A DNA stretch of 55,251 bases from Caldisericota bacterium (GTDB lineage: Bacteria > Caldisericota > Caldisericia > Caldisericales > Caldisericaceae), in contig JAUXIC010000003.1 of the NCBI GenBank assembly GCA_030621215.1, positions 1 to 55,251 of the forward strand, read 5' to 3'. The notes beneath the pieces were generated by a model that saw only the letters and a program-made list of their open reading frames with translations, was not told the origin of the DNA and ran no database searches. A program made the translations under genes and the position numbers. Position 1 is the first letter of the stretch, and each line of letters starts with the position of its first letter. Positions 1 through 8,131 of the stretch are shown in pieces.

Positions 1-2
1 AC

Positions 3-638
3 AATACAACAATTGTTGGCGGAAAAGGAAACAAAAAAGATATAGATGCAAGAATCAACCAGATTAAAGAACAAGTTAAAACAACAACTTCAAATTATGA
101 TAAAGAAAAACTGGAAGAAAGGCTTGCAAAACTTGCTGGCGGCGTTGCAATCATTAAGGTAGGTGGTGCTACAGAAACAGAGATGAAAGAAATGAAACAT
201 AGAGTAGAAGACGCAGTAGCCGCAACAAAAGCAGCTCTCGCGGAAGGCATTGTAGCAGGTGGGGGAACAGCATATTTAAACACGCTCTCTGCTCTTGATA
301 AAATTAAAGCAGAAGGAGACGAAAAAACAGGTATTGAAATTGTAAAAAAAGCGCTAAAAGAACCATTAAAACTTATCGCACAGAATGCAGGATACGACGG
401 AGTTATTGCGCTTCATAAAGTACTGGATTCTAAAAACAACATAGGGTTTAATGCAGACACAGGAAAATTCGAAGATATGTTCAAGGCAGGTATTATCGAC
501 CCACTCAAAGTTGTAAGAATTGCTCTACAAAATGCAGAAAGCATTGCATCACTCCTTATAAGCACAGAATCCATCGTTTCAAGTATTCCCAAAGAAGAAA
601 AACCAATGCCGGCTGCTCCACAGTATCCAGGATATTAA
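3..638 (+). CDS. groEL: Chaperonin GroEL, C-terminal part (5' end outside window)
   Basis: This is the 60-kDa chaperonin subunit that forms the double-ring folding chamber with GroES in the cytoplasm. The open frame runs in from the left edge, so only about 211 C-terminal residues are present. Family landmarks are visible: [18 protein letters not shown] at the hinge into the intermediate domain, the VAGGGTAYL segment of the equatorial domain, and [12 protein letters not shown] near the end. The tail ends in AAPQYPGY instead of the Gly-Gly-Met repeats that many GroELs carry. An intrinsic terminator follows within 20 bases, so this is the last gene of its transcript. The identification is secure; whether groES lies upstream cannot be seen. 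Confidence 0.97.
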   Translation, partial: NTTIVGGKGNKKDIDARINQIKEQVKTTTSNYDKEKLEERLAKLAGGVAIIKVGGATETEMKEMKHRVEDAVAATKAALAEGIVAGGGTAYLNTLSALDKIKAEGDEKTGIEIVKKALKEPLKLIAQNAGYDGVIALHKVLDSKNNIGFNADTGKFEDMFKAGIIDPLKVVRIALQNAESIASLLISTESIVSSIPKEEKPMPAAPQYPGY

Positions 639-657
639 TATCTGAAAATAGAATAAA

Positions 658-687
658 AAATGCCTCTCGTAACGGGAGGCATTTTTA
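658..687 (+). terminator. Intrinsic terminator of groEL
   Basis: A 12-bp stem (AAATGCCTCTCG paired with CGGGAGGCATTT, one G-U pair) closes a 3-base TAA loop and is followed by a short T run. It begins 20 bases after the groEL stop codon. Confidence 0.9.
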
Positions 688-863
688 TATCAAATCTTTA
701 TGATGGGATATACAGATAATATTTTACACAAACTTTTTTTGCTAAAATCCGCAGGTTAAACAAAGAATCCAAACCCACATATTACAGAGAAGCAATTCTT
801 AACGTAATCTCCATAAAAATACGGCACACCCATTTTAAATACTTCCTCAAAACATTGCTTTTA
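688..863. other. Gene-free spacer between groEL terminator and next promoter
   Basis: I see no plausible reading frame with a ribosome binding site, no tRNA-like fold and no strong inverted repeat here. It separates the groEL transcript from the protease operon. Confidence 0.5.
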
Positions 864-891
864 TTGCAAATCTTGAATCCTATTATATAAT
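864..891 (+). promoter_or_regulatory. Promoter of the membrane-protease operon
   Basis: TTGCAA at 864-869 and a perfect TATAAT at 886-891 are separated by 16 bases. The predicted transcription start near 898 lies just upstream of a purine-rich Shine-Dalgarno (GGGGAGGAG, 898-906), which would make the leader very short. Confidence 0.5.
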
Positions 892-912
892 GATAACGGG
901 GAGGAGAGTGTG

Positions 913-1782
913 ATGAATGAAACAACTAATATTGTTAGTGTCATAAATATTTTATTCTGGTTTTTTATAATTCTTACATTGCTCAGTCCTTGGTTTAAGC
1001 AAAAAAATCTGGAAAGCGCACGCCTTACATTAATACACAAAATAGAAAAAAAGAGAAAATCGCGGGTTATCGCACTTATCCACAGACAGGAAACAATGGC
1101 CTTGCTCGGTTTCCCGATAATGAAATACATAAATATAGAAGACTCGGAAGCAATACTTCGGGCTATAAGGCTGACGCCAAATAAAATGCCCATAGATATT
1201 GTCCTGCACACCCCGGGAGGATTAGTCCTTGCAACAGAGCAGATTGCCCATGCACTGGTGCAACACAAAGGAAAAGTCAGCGTATTTATTCCCCATTACG
1301 CAATGAGCGGAGGAACATTGCTTTCTCTTGCCGCCGACGAGATTGTAATGGATGAAAACGCTGTTTTAGGCCCTGTAGATCCACAGCTGGGACAGTATCC
1401 TGCTTCTTCCATTTTGAAAGTTTTAAAGGAAAAAAACAAAAATAAAATAGACGATGAGACACTAATTTTAGCAGATATAGCAAAAAAAGCTGAGCGTCAA
1501 GTAAAAACATTTGTCACAACAATACTCATCTCAAATGACTATCCTAAAAAGAAAGCCGAACAAATTGCAAAAATATTGACAGAAGGCAAATGGACACATG
1601 ATTATCCCATTACATATCAGGAAGCAGGAAAACTAGGATTGCATGTTTCTAAAAACATGCCAGAAGAAGTCTACTTACTAATGAACTTATACCCCCAAAA
1701 TCCAGCTTTAAGACCGTCTGTCTCCTATGTGCCTCTTCCATATAAACAACCAAAGAAGGCACCAAAAAAACCATCAAAATGA
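913..1782 (+). CDS. Membrane-anchored serine protease of the SDH/ClpP-like family
   Basis: About 289 residues of the serine dehydrogenase-proteinase family (PF01972, ClpP/crotonase fold), relatives of SppA and ClpP that cleave membrane or damaged proteins. An N-terminal hydrophobic segment (about residues 9-27) anchors it. The HTPGG motif near residue 100 and AMSGGT with the presumed nucleophilic Ser near 132 match the family; ENAVLGPVDPQLGQ follows as expected. The C-terminus is a Pro/Lys-rich tail. A GTG at 910 precedes the ATG at 913; I chose the ATG because it sits 8 bases from the GGAGG core. The last four bases overlap the next gene (ATGA), so the two are probably translated together. 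Substrate is unknown. Confidence 0.9.
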   Translation: MNETTNIVSVINILFWFFIILTLLSPWFKQKNLESARLTLIHKIEKKRKSRVIALIHRQETMALLGFPIMKYINIEDSEAILRAIRLTPNKMPIDIVLHTPGGLVLATEQIAHALVQHKGKVSVFIPHYAMSGGTLLSLAADEIVMDENAVLGPVDPQLGQYPASSILKVLKEKNKNKIDDETLILADIAKKAERQVKTFVTTILISNDYPKKKAEQIAKILTEGKWTHDYPITYQEAGKLGLHVSKNMPEEVYLLMNLYPQNPALRPSVSYVPLPYKQPKKAPKKPSK

Positions 1783-2063
1783 ATAACACACTGAACATCA
1801 ATAAAGTCGAAAGAATTGCAAGAGTAGGGATAGGGATTCTAATTTTCTATCTTGGCACCCAGGTAACAAATATCAAAAATTTATTCGATGCAGGATACTA
1901 TATATCCCCATCGGCAAAATATCTATTTGCACGGATAATTGCCTCATCTCCAAATATTTTTAGAATTACTGGCTGGTTTATCGGATTCGTTCTTATTTTT
2001 ACAGGGATCAATGGCTTCTGTCCTTTCTATAAACTGTTCCATGTCAATACAAATAAAAATTAA
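1779..2063 (+). CDS. DUF2892 small membrane protein
   Basis: A 94-residue protein with two predicted membrane helices (about residues 14-28 and 62-78). The pattern (Arg-rich start, GIGILIFYLG, then TGINGFCPFYKLFHVNT) matches DUF2892/YgaP-like membrane domains, whose C-terminal TGxxGFCPxY signature is diagnostic. Function in this family is unproven; some members are joined to rhodanese domains. It overlaps the upstream protease by four bases and is followed by a strong terminator, so the pair forms a two-gene operon and may act together on membrane protein quality or sulfur chemistry (inference). Confidence 0.85.
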   Translation: MNNTLNINKVERIARVGIGILIFYLGTQVTNIKNLFDAGYYISPSAKYLFARIIASSPNIFRITGWFIGFVLIFTGINGFCPFYKLFHVNTNKN

Positions 2064-2090
2064 AGCGTCAAAATATATTTTGACGCTTTA
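2061..2090. terminator. Bidirectional intrinsic terminator
   Basis: A perfect inverted repeat (TAAAGCGTCAAAAT and its complement) with a 2-3 base loop. Flanking A and T runs let it serve both the DUF2892 gene on the plus strand and the GNAT gene ending at 2114 on the minus strand. Confidence 0.9.
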
Positions 2091-2113
2091 ATTTAAAAAT
2101 CCTTGTCAAAAAT

Positions 2114-2719
2114 TTACTTTACGAGGATTTTTTTAATAAAGAAGATTCTTCTAAACCAATATTCTTTTGTTTTACGAAAACCTATTTTATTAAACGCACA
2201 AATTGAATCCTTATTGCAAGAATCTATTGCAACACAAGCCCTTGAATATCCATGTTCCTTAAATACATCTATGACATATTTTGTTTCATTGTATATCAAG
2301 CCTAGTCCACGAAATTCTGGGAATGTAAAACAGTCAAAAAAATAGATATCGCCTTTTTTTAGCCGAAATAGTGAAAACTGTTCTGAAGAGAAAGCAAAAA
2401 AACAGTAAGAAGCAAGTTCTCCATTTACAAAAGAAGCAACAAGTTTTATTGTCACAGAAAGCCTGTATTTAAAAATACGGAGTTTTTCATATCCTAATTT
2501 TTCTTTAATCCTGGCTCGTAAAACAGACGGCAGCTCGTCAAAAGAATAAAATATTTTGCTTTCTGATTTTACTCTTGGCTTCATAATCTTTACCTCATCA
2601 AAGGGAAGCTCAAAATAATAAATAATGCCTTTTTCATAGATACTAGACTTTAACATTTTTAAAAAATTTTCAGGTCCTATACAAATCAAATAAAATAAAA
2701 GTAGTTTAATTCTTGTCAT
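2114..2719 (-). CDS. GNAT-family acyltransferase, substrate unknown
   Basis: About 201 residues. The C-terminal half has the GNAT layout: a beta strand (KGDIYFFDCFTFPEFRGLGL) whose RGLGL resembles the acyl-CoA pyrophosphate-binding loop, then a helix, and CNKDSICAFNKIGFRKTKEYW, the usual SxxxFxxxGF end of these enzymes. The N-terminal 80 residues are not recognisable. No gene partner hints at the substrate. The start codon lies five bases from a TATAAT box on the same strand and has no Shine-Dalgarno, so the message is probably leaderless. It ends at the shared terminator at 2061-2090. Confidence 0.75.
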   Translation of the reverse strand: MTRIKLLLFYLICIGPENFLKMLKSSIYEKGIIYYFELPFDEVKIMKPRVKSESKIFYSFDELPSVLRARIKEKLGYEKLRIFKYRLSVTIKLVASFVNGELASYCFFAFSSEQFSLFRLKKGDIYFFDCFTFPEFRGLGLIYNETKYVIDVFKEHGYSRACVAIDSCNKDSICAFNKIGFRKTKEYWFRRIFFIKKILVK

Positions 2720-2732
2720 ATTTCATTATAAT
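2705..2732 (+). promoter_or_regulatory. Promoter giving a leaderless message for the zincin gene
   Basis: A weak -35 (TTTAAT, 2705-2710), a 16-base spacer and a perfect TATAAT (2727-2732). Transcription would start at about 2739, the A of the ATG. No Shine-Dalgarno lies in between. Confidence 0.5.
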
Positions 2733-2751
2733 ATAAGCATGGAAATCACAA
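2725..2751 (-). promoter_or_regulatory. Divergent promoter giving a leaderless message for the GNAT gene
   Basis: On the minus strand TTGTGA (complement of 2746-2751), a 15-base spacer and TATAAT (complement of 2725-2730) place the start of transcription at or one base from the ATG at 2719. Its -10 overlaps that of the plus-strand promoter in the shared ATTATAAT. Confidence 0.45.
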
Positions 2752-3116
2752 AAGAACAATTTGAAGAAATAATTAAAGATAGCCTGGAGGAAATACCTGA
2801 CTACTTTAAAAAACATATTCAAAATCTTGAGTTCCTTACTATGGACTACCCAACAGTAGACATGTTGAAAAGAGTACATCTCTATAAAAAAGGTACTTTG
2901 CTTGGATTATACGAAGGGATACCTCTTAGAAAAAGAGGGCCGGGATATCAAGGAGTACTTCCAGACCGCATAATACTGTTTATCATCCCAATTCTTCATG
3001 AAGCAAATAGAAAAAAAATACCACTTAAAGAAAAAGTTAAAAAAGTATTAATGCATGAAATTGGCCACTACTTCGGCCTCTCGGAAAAAGAGTTAAGAGA
3101 AATGGGGATTAGATGA
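2739..3116 (+). CDS. Small zincin-like metallopeptidase (PF06262 type)
   Basis: A 125-residue protein of the metallopeptidase family once called DUF1025 (COG3824). The HEIGHYFGLSE sequence near residue 106-116 supplies the HExxH zinc-binding pair and the catalytic Glu, and GVLPDRIILF matches the conserved strand before it. Members are small cytoplasmic proteins; a physiological substrate is not established. There is no Shine-Dalgarno, the -10 box is six bases from the ATG, and the last four bases overlap the following gene, so it is the first gene of a run that continues through the DUF4015 gene and perhaps the dehydrogenase genes. Confidence 0.88.
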   Translation: MEITKEQFEEIIKDSLEEIPDYFKKHIQNLEFLTMDYPTVDMLKRVHLYKKGTLLGLYEGIPLRKRGPGYQGVLPDRIILFIIPILHEANRKKIPLKEKVKKVLMHEIGHYFGLSEKELREMGIR

Positions 3117-4327
3117 AATTTAGGCGTATAATCAAAAAAAATCTATTTGCACTCCTTATATTAATATTTGTATTTTCGACCGCAGAAACACTAAATGAAG
3201 CCAACTACACCCCTCACCAAACACCATTCCCTGTTCAAAAAGAATGGGGAGCAATGGATATGTTAAAAAATGGGGGAACAATAGAGATACACCGTACTGC
3301 ACGGCCAGAAACACTAAAAGGACTATATATAACGGGTTGGACTGCAGGTCTTGACCGGTTTGGCGATTACATAAAAATTGCAAAAGAAACTGAAATAAAT
3401 ACATTCATCATAGATATAAAAGATGCAACGGGCTATCTCTCTTACGAATCAACTGTGCCTCTTTCAAAAGATATAAATTCTTCACTCAAAAAAATAAATA
3501 ATATACAAAAGATTGTTGCACAGTGCAAAGAAAATGACATCTATCCTGTTGCAAGAATTGTTGTATTCAAGGATCCGCTTCTCGCTGCCAAAAGAAAAGA
3601 TCTCGTAATCAAAAAGAGCAACGGAGCAATCTATTACGATAGAAGCAATATTTCCTGGGTCGATCCGTATTCAGAAATAGTATGGCAATACAATGTAGAT
3701 ATAGCGGAAGAAGCTATTTCAATGGGATTCGAAGAAATACAGTTTGATTACATACGTTTTCCTGCTGTGTCAAATAGTATAGAGCTTTTATATCCTTACA
3801 ATAAAAAATCCATTTCGAAAGAAGATAATATCCAGTTATTTCTTAAATATGCAAAAGACCGGATACATAAATATAGAGTAAAATTAGAAGTGGATATATT
3901 TGGTTTAGTGTTATCTGCAACAGATGATTTGGGAATAGGCCAAAATCTTGAAAAATTAGCTCTCTACGCTGATTATTTATGTCCCATGGTTTACCCGTCG
4001 CATTATGCGCGGGGAAGTTATGGCATCAAAGATCCCGATGCCCATCCGTACGAAACAATTCTTAAGACCCTTCAGGATGGGACAAAGCGTCTCAAAGCAG
4101 TCGATTCAAAATGCAAACTTATACCGTATCTTCAGGATTTTTCATTGTACCATTTTTACGGGAAAAATGAGGTGCAATTACAAAAAAAGGCAGTTTATGA
4201 CAATGGGATAACCGATTGGTTTTTATGGAACGCAGCAAACATATATACAATAGATGCGTTAGAAAAAAAACAGCAAAATAAATTTATTAAATTGAAGCAG
4301 CAAGTTATAATAAACTGTAAACAATGA
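3113..4327 (+). CDS. Putative glycoside hydrolase, DUF4015 family, exported
   Basis: A 404-residue protein with an N-terminal hydrophobic segment (about residues 9-24) after a basic start, probably a signal peptide or membrane anchor. The rest fits DUF4015 (PF13200), a TIM-barrel family predicted to act on polysaccharides: GLYITGWTAG, FIIDIKDATGYLSYES, and EIQFDYIRFP followed by CPMVYPSHY are the typical strands, with acidic residues in FDYIRFP as candidate catalytic groups. It is translationally coupled to the zincin gene. Cell-wall or exopolysaccharide turnover is a reasonable guess, but no member chemistry can be read from the sequence. Confidence 0.85.
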   Translation: MKFRRIIKKNLFALLILIFVFSTAETLNEANYTPHQTPFPVQKEWGAMDMLKNGGTIEIHRTARPETLKGLYITGWTAGLDRFGDYIKIAKETEINTFIIDIKDATGYLSYESTVPLSKDINSSLKKINNIQKIVAQCKENDIYPVARIVVFKDPLLAAKRKDLVIKKSNGAIYYDRSNISWVDPYSEIVWQYNVDIAEEAISMGFEEIQFDYIRFPAVSNSIELLYPYNKKSISKEDNIQLFLKYAKDRIHKYRVKLEVDIFGLVLSATDDLGIGQNLEKLALYADYLCPMVYPSHYARGSYGIKDPDAHPYETILKTLQDGTKRLKAVDSKCKLIPYLQDFSLYHFYGKNEVQLQKKAVYDNGITDWFLWNAANIYTIDALEKKQQNKFIKLKQQVIINCKQ

Positions 4328-4342
4328 ACAAGGAAAGGAAAG

Positions 4343-5746
4343 ATGAGAGAAATTAAAGAACATCCTGTACTGGATTTCAAAAAACAGGGAAAAATTCATT
4401 TTGTATTCGAGGGCAAAGAAATAGAGGCATATCAAAATGAAACGATTGCAATGGCATTGTATCGAAACGACTTGAATGTATTCTCTGAAAGCACTAAACT
4501 CCACAGGCCAAGAGGAATGTTCTGCGCAATAGGAAAATGCTCATCCTGTATGATGCGGGTAAACGGCATACCCAATATAAAAACATGCGTACTTCCCGTA
4601 AGAGAAAAAATGGTTGTTGAAAGACAAAATGGAATGGGAGAAAAACCAGACAAGATCGAACATTTCCCGCCTCCAATCGAAATAAATAGAGACATAGTCA
4701 TTATTGGCGGAGGACCAGCAGGCTTAAGCGCCGCAATTACGCTTAAAAAATACGGAGTGTCGCCGTTAATCGTTGAACAAAATCCACTTCTTGGAGGGCA
4801 GCTTATCAAACAAACGCATAAATTCTTTGGTTCGGAAAGAGAGAAAGCAGGAACAAGAGGCATAAAAATCGCGTCCGAAATGATTAACACAATAAAAAAA
4901 GAGAATATTGAAAATTTTGTAAGCAGTGCTGTATTCGGCTTCTATCCCCCTGATACAATTGGTGTATTCAAAAAAAATCAATTTGTAAAAATTAGAAGCA
5001 AATATTTTATATTCGCCACAGGAGCCGCAGAGAAAATGATACCATTCCCGGGAAATGATATTCCAGGAGTATTCGGCGCAGGCGCAGCACAAACATTAAC
5101 GAATGTCTTCGGCATAAAACCAGGAAAATCTATCTTAATGGTGGGAGCAGGAAATGTTGGCCTGATTGTTTCATACCAAATGCTTCAGGCTGGTATCAAC
5201 GTAAAAGGAGTAATCGAAGCTCTGCCCGGCATTGGAGGGTACTTTGTACATGCAGCAAAACTCAGACGCTTTAATGTACCAATCCTTACCAGCACAACAA
5301 TTAAAGAGGTAAACGGAAACAAACATGTTGAACAGGCAGTGACAATAGGCCTTGATGAAAAATTCAACGAAATTCCCGGCACAGAAAAAACATGGGATGT
5401 GGATACAGTATGTCTCTCTACGGGCCTTATACCATCAGTAACATTGCTTGCACAAGCAGGATGCCAATTAAAGTACGTGCCCTCTCTTAGCGGATATGTC
5501 CCAATAAGAAACAGGTTTCTTGAAACATCTCTTAAAAATACATTTGTAGCAGGAGATATTGATGGAATAGAAGAAGCATCAACCGCTATGATAGAAGGAA
5601 CAACTGCTGCATGCTCAGTGCTCATTAAAATGGGAAAAGATGCAACAAAAGAAAGAGAATCTTCTATAAAAGAATTGAACATATTACGAAGTGGGCCTTT
5701 CGGAAAAAAAATAAGAGAAGGACTGAAAGAGGTACAATATGAGTAA
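4343..5746 (+). CDS. Dye-linked amino-acid dehydrogenase alpha subunit (FAD, 2Fe-2S)
   Basis: A 467-residue flavoprotein of the HcnAB / proline dehydrogenase alpha / sarcosine oxidase alpha group. The first 100 residues form an HcnA-like ferredoxin fold with CAIGKCSSC and a further Cys in KTCVLPV as likely 2Fe-2S ligands. GGGPAGLSAA (about 115-125) is the FAD-binding Rossmann motif, VGAGNVGLIV a second dinucleotide site, and FVAGDIDGIEEA the C-terminal FAD contact. It overlaps the next gene by eight bases. In the hyperthermophile four-subunit proline dehydrogenases this subunit carries electrons from the beta subunit to NAD or an acceptor. Substrate of this complex is inferred from family only. 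Confidence 0.88.
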   Translation: MREIKEHPVLDFKKQGKIHFVFEGKEIEAYQNETIAMALYRNDLNVFSESTKLHRPRGMFCAIGKCSSCMMRVNGIPNIKTCVLPVREKMVVERQNGMGEKPDKIEHFPPPIEINRDIVIIGGGPAGLSAAITLKKYGVSPLIVEQNPLLGGQLIKQTHKFFGSEREKAGTRGIKIASEMINTIKKENIENFVSSAVFGFYPPDTIGVFKKNQFVKIRSKYFIFATGAAEKMIPFPGNDIPGVFGAGAAQTLTNVFGIKPGKSILMVGAGNVGLIVSYQMLQAGINVKGVIEALPGIGGYFVHAAKLRRFNVPILTSTTIKEVNGNKHVEQAVTIGLDEKFNEIPGTEKTWDVDTVCLSTGLIPSVTLLAQAGCQLKYVPSLSGYVPIRNRFLETSLKNTFVAGDIDGIEEASTAMIEGTTAACSVLIKMGKDATKERESSIKELNILRSGPFGKKIREGLKEVQYE

Positions 5747-6233
5747 TTTTTTAAAGACAGGGTTTTTGAAAACAGAGGATATAAAAGAAAATTTTCCATC
5801 AGCGGAAAGAATCAAAAAAAAACCTGTTGCTATCATTGAATGCCCACAGGAAATCCCGTGTAACCCCTGCGTCACATCCTGCGCAGCACAGGCAGTCTCA
5901 ATGAAAACAATCAATAGCATTCCCGATATAGATTTTGATAAATGCATTGGCTGCGGAAACTGCATCAAAATTTGTCCGGGACTTGCAATCTTTCTTATAA
6001 ACATAAAAGATGGAAATGGGATAGTAAGCTTGCCATATGAAATGCTGCCGACACCAAAAAGAAGAGAAAAGGTTAACCTCTTGAATAGAAAAGGTGAAAA
6101 AATAGGAAAAGGAACAGTGACAAAAATTATTCTGCCGGAAAAAGACACAAGTGCTGCAATAATCACAGTACAGTTTAACGATCCGGAACTTGTGTATGAA
6201 GTAAGGAATATCGAGGTGCAAAATGAAAGATGA
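5739..6233 (+). CDS. 4Fe-4S ferredoxin-like subunit of the dehydrogenase
   Basis: A 164-residue protein. One cluster motif is CIGCGNCIKICPG (about residues 70-82), the classical CxxCxxCxxxCP; CPQEIPCNPCVTSC (about 33-46) supplies further cysteines, so one or two 4Fe-4S clusters are possible. The C-terminal half (about 95-164) is a beta-rich stretch seen in ferredoxin subunits of this type. It sits between the alpha subunit and the BFD-like subunit with overlaps of 8 and 11 bases, so it is an integral part of the complex and should relay electrons. Confidence 0.85.
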   Translation: MSNFLKTGFLKTEDIKENFPSAERIKKKPVAIIECPQEIPCNPCVTSCAAQAVSMKTINSIPDIDFDKCIGCGNCIKICPGLAIFLINIKDGNGIVSLPYEMLPTPKRREKVNLLNRKGEKIGKGTVTKIILPEKDTSAAIITVQFNDPELVYEVRNIEVQNER

Positions 6234-6495
6234 AGAAATTATTATCTGCAGATGCGAAGATATTACGTTAAAAGAAATAAAAGATGCAATTCATAAAGGA
6301 TATAAAGATATTGAATCACTACGAAAATATTTACAACTAAGCGCAGGGCCTTGCCAGGGAAAAACATGCATTCCTCTAACAGAAAAAATTCTTGCACAAG
6401 AATTAAAAAAAAGAATTGATGAAATAGCAATGCCTACAACACGCCCGCCCGAAACTCCTGTGCCATTCGGAATATTTTCAAAGGCAAAGAAATGA
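6223..6495 (+). CDS. BFD-like [2Fe-2S] subunit of the dehydrogenase
   Basis: A 90-residue protein with the bacterioferritin-associated-ferredoxin fold: IICRCEDIT at residues 5-13 and SAGPCQGKTC near 41-50 give the four cysteines of a 2Fe-2S site. Such domains occur as separate subunits or as C-terminal extensions in proline, nopaline and sarcosine dehydrogenases. It overlaps both neighbours (11 bases upstream, 4 bases downstream). Confidence 0.88.
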   Translation: MKDEEIIICRCEDITLKEIKDAIHKGYKDIESLRKYLQLSAGPCQGKTCIPLTEKILAQELKKRIDEIAMPTTRPPETPVPFGIFSKAKK

Positions 6496-7625
6496 AAAAT
6501 CGTAACGTTGTAATCATTGGTGGAGGCATTACAGGACTTGCCGCCGCATACTACCTTGTTAAATCTGGCATTAAAAATATCTCTATTCTTGAAAAATCTT
6601 ACTTGGGCTCTGGATCCACAGGAAGATGTGGCTCAGGCATACGACAACAATTTACAACAAAAGAACATATCGTTTTAATGAAGGAGAGCGTAAAACTCTG
6701 GAAAGAATGGAATAATGACCTTCCAATACCCATTCATTTTGAACAAGGTGGTTATCTATGGCTTTTAAGCAATAAAAAAGAACTCGCCCAATATAAAGAA
6801 TACGTAACATACCAAAATACATTTGGCGTAGAGAGTATTATTATATCAGCTAAAGAAGCAAAAGAAATTGTACCGGATTTAAACACAGACAAGGTAATAG
6901 GAGCAAGTTGGTGCCATACAGATGGAAATGCATACCCTTTCGACGTAACAAACGCACTGCAAACATTTCTTAAAAGGGAAAAAGTAGAAATAAATACGTT
7001 TGAAGAAGTAAATAAAATTCATGTAAAAAATGATAAAATTCAAGAAGTAGTTACCAATAAAAACAGGTATGCAACAAATACTGTAATAAACGGTGCTGGA
7101 TACGGAGCAAAATATATAGGGCAATTAGCCGGATTAAACCTCCCATTGCAACCATACAGACATCAAATTGCAGCCAGCGAACCAATGAACAATTTTTTAG
7201 GCCCAATGATTGTAAAAGGCGGATTATATTTTTTACAAACTCATAGGGGAAGAATTGTAGGCGGGACAGACTTAAAGGAACCCCCGCTATCAAATTTAAA
7301 CTCAACGTTAAACTTCCTGGAAGAGTATTCAAAACAAATTATAAGTGTTTTGCCAATTATCTCTTCAGTAAACATAATGAAACAATGGGCAGGGTATTAC
7401 ATAGTAACACCTGATCGTCATCCAATATTAGGACCGACAAAAATAAATGGATTCGTACTGGGATGCGGATATTCAGGACATGGTTTCATGTTAGGCCCGG
7501 TTGTAGGCAAGCTTCTTGCCTCACTCATCGTTCATAAGAACATGTATATTGCTGAAGCAAACAATCTCACCTTAGAGCGCTTTAAAACAGGAAAACTCAT
7601 CAAGGAAAGAGCTGTAATTGGATAA
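6492..7625 (+). CDS. Dye-linked amino-acid dehydrogenase beta subunit (FAD, DAO family)
   Basis: A 377-residue flavoprotein of the D-amino-acid-oxidase superfamily that should carry the substrate-oxidising site. GGGITGLAAAYYL at the N-terminus binds FAD; GSGSTGRCGSGIRQQF resembles the segment after it in proline dehydrogenase beta and sarcosine oxidase beta; the C-terminal GCGYSGHGFMLGPVVG is the second flavin contact. The gene order alpha, ferredoxin, BFD, beta matches the arrangement I know for archaeal four-subunit L-proline dehydrogenases. Proline, sarcosine, glycine or another secondary amine are all possible substrates. Confidence 0.87.
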   Translation: MKNRNVVIIGGGITGLAAAYYLVKSGIKNISILEKSYLGSGSTGRCGSGIRQQFTTKEHIVLMKESVKLWKEWNNDLPIPIHFEQGGYLWLLSNKKELAQYKEYVTYQNTFGVESIIISAKEAKEIVPDLNTDKVIGASWCHTDGNAYPFDVTNALQTFLKREKVEINTFEEVNKIHVKNDKIQEVVTNKNRYATNTVINGAGYGAKYIGQLAGLNLPLQPYRHQIAASEPMNNFLGPMIVKGGLYFLQTHRGRIVGGTDLKEPPLSNLNSTLNFLEEYSKQIISVLPIISSVNIMKQWAGYYIVTPDRHPILGPTKINGFVLGCGYSGHGFMLGPVVGKLLASLIVHKNMYIAEANNLTLERFKTGKLIKERAVIG

Positions 7626-7632
7626 ATAAAAA

Positions 7633-8106
7633 ATGAAAACACTCATCATTTACGTTTCAATACATCACGGCAATACCGAGAAAATTGCCAGAGCAATAAC
7701 TAAAGTTCTAAACGCAGATATAACAAACTTATCCAAGGTCAAAGCAAACATCCTCAATCAATACGATCTCATTGGATTTGGTTCCGGTATCTACTACGGA
7801 AAGCACTCCGGGGAATTGCTGAATTTTATAGACAGCTTAAACAACCAAAAAGGAAAAATGGCGTTCGTTTTTTCCACAAGCGGAATAGGTATCATCCCCA
7901 TAATAAATGATTTCAATAAATTTCTGCGAAAGGGATTGTTACAGAAAGGGTTTAAAATCATCGGGGAATTCGATTGCAGAGGATGGGATACATACCCGCT
8001 TATAGTAAAACCTTTCGGGGGCATTAGCAAGGGCAGGCCAAATAAAAAAGACATAGAAAGTGCCAAAAGATTTGCAACGCACTTAAAAAACACTCTTATT
8101 TTTTAA
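7633..8106 (+). CDS. Flavodoxin family protein
   Basis: A 157-residue flavodoxin-like protein. YVSIHHGNTEKIA near the N-terminus fits the FMN phosphate-binding loop (T/SxxxNT), and FGSGIYYGKHSGEL plus FVFSTSGIG are the other flavin-contact loops. It starts seven bases after the dehydrogenase beta subunit and is therefore probably on the same message; a role as electron acceptor for that complex is an inference. It has no membrane segment and no fused domain. Confidence 0.88.
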   Translation: MKTLIIYVSIHHGNTEKIARAITKVLNADITNLSKVKANILNQYDLIGFGSGIYYGKHSGELLNFIDSLNNQKGKMAFVFSTSGIGIIPIINDFNKFLRKGLLQKGFKIIGEFDCRGWDTYPLIVKPFGGISKGRPNKKDIESAKRFATHLKNTLIF

Positions 8107-8131
8107 GAATAAAATATGACAGTTTTAAATG

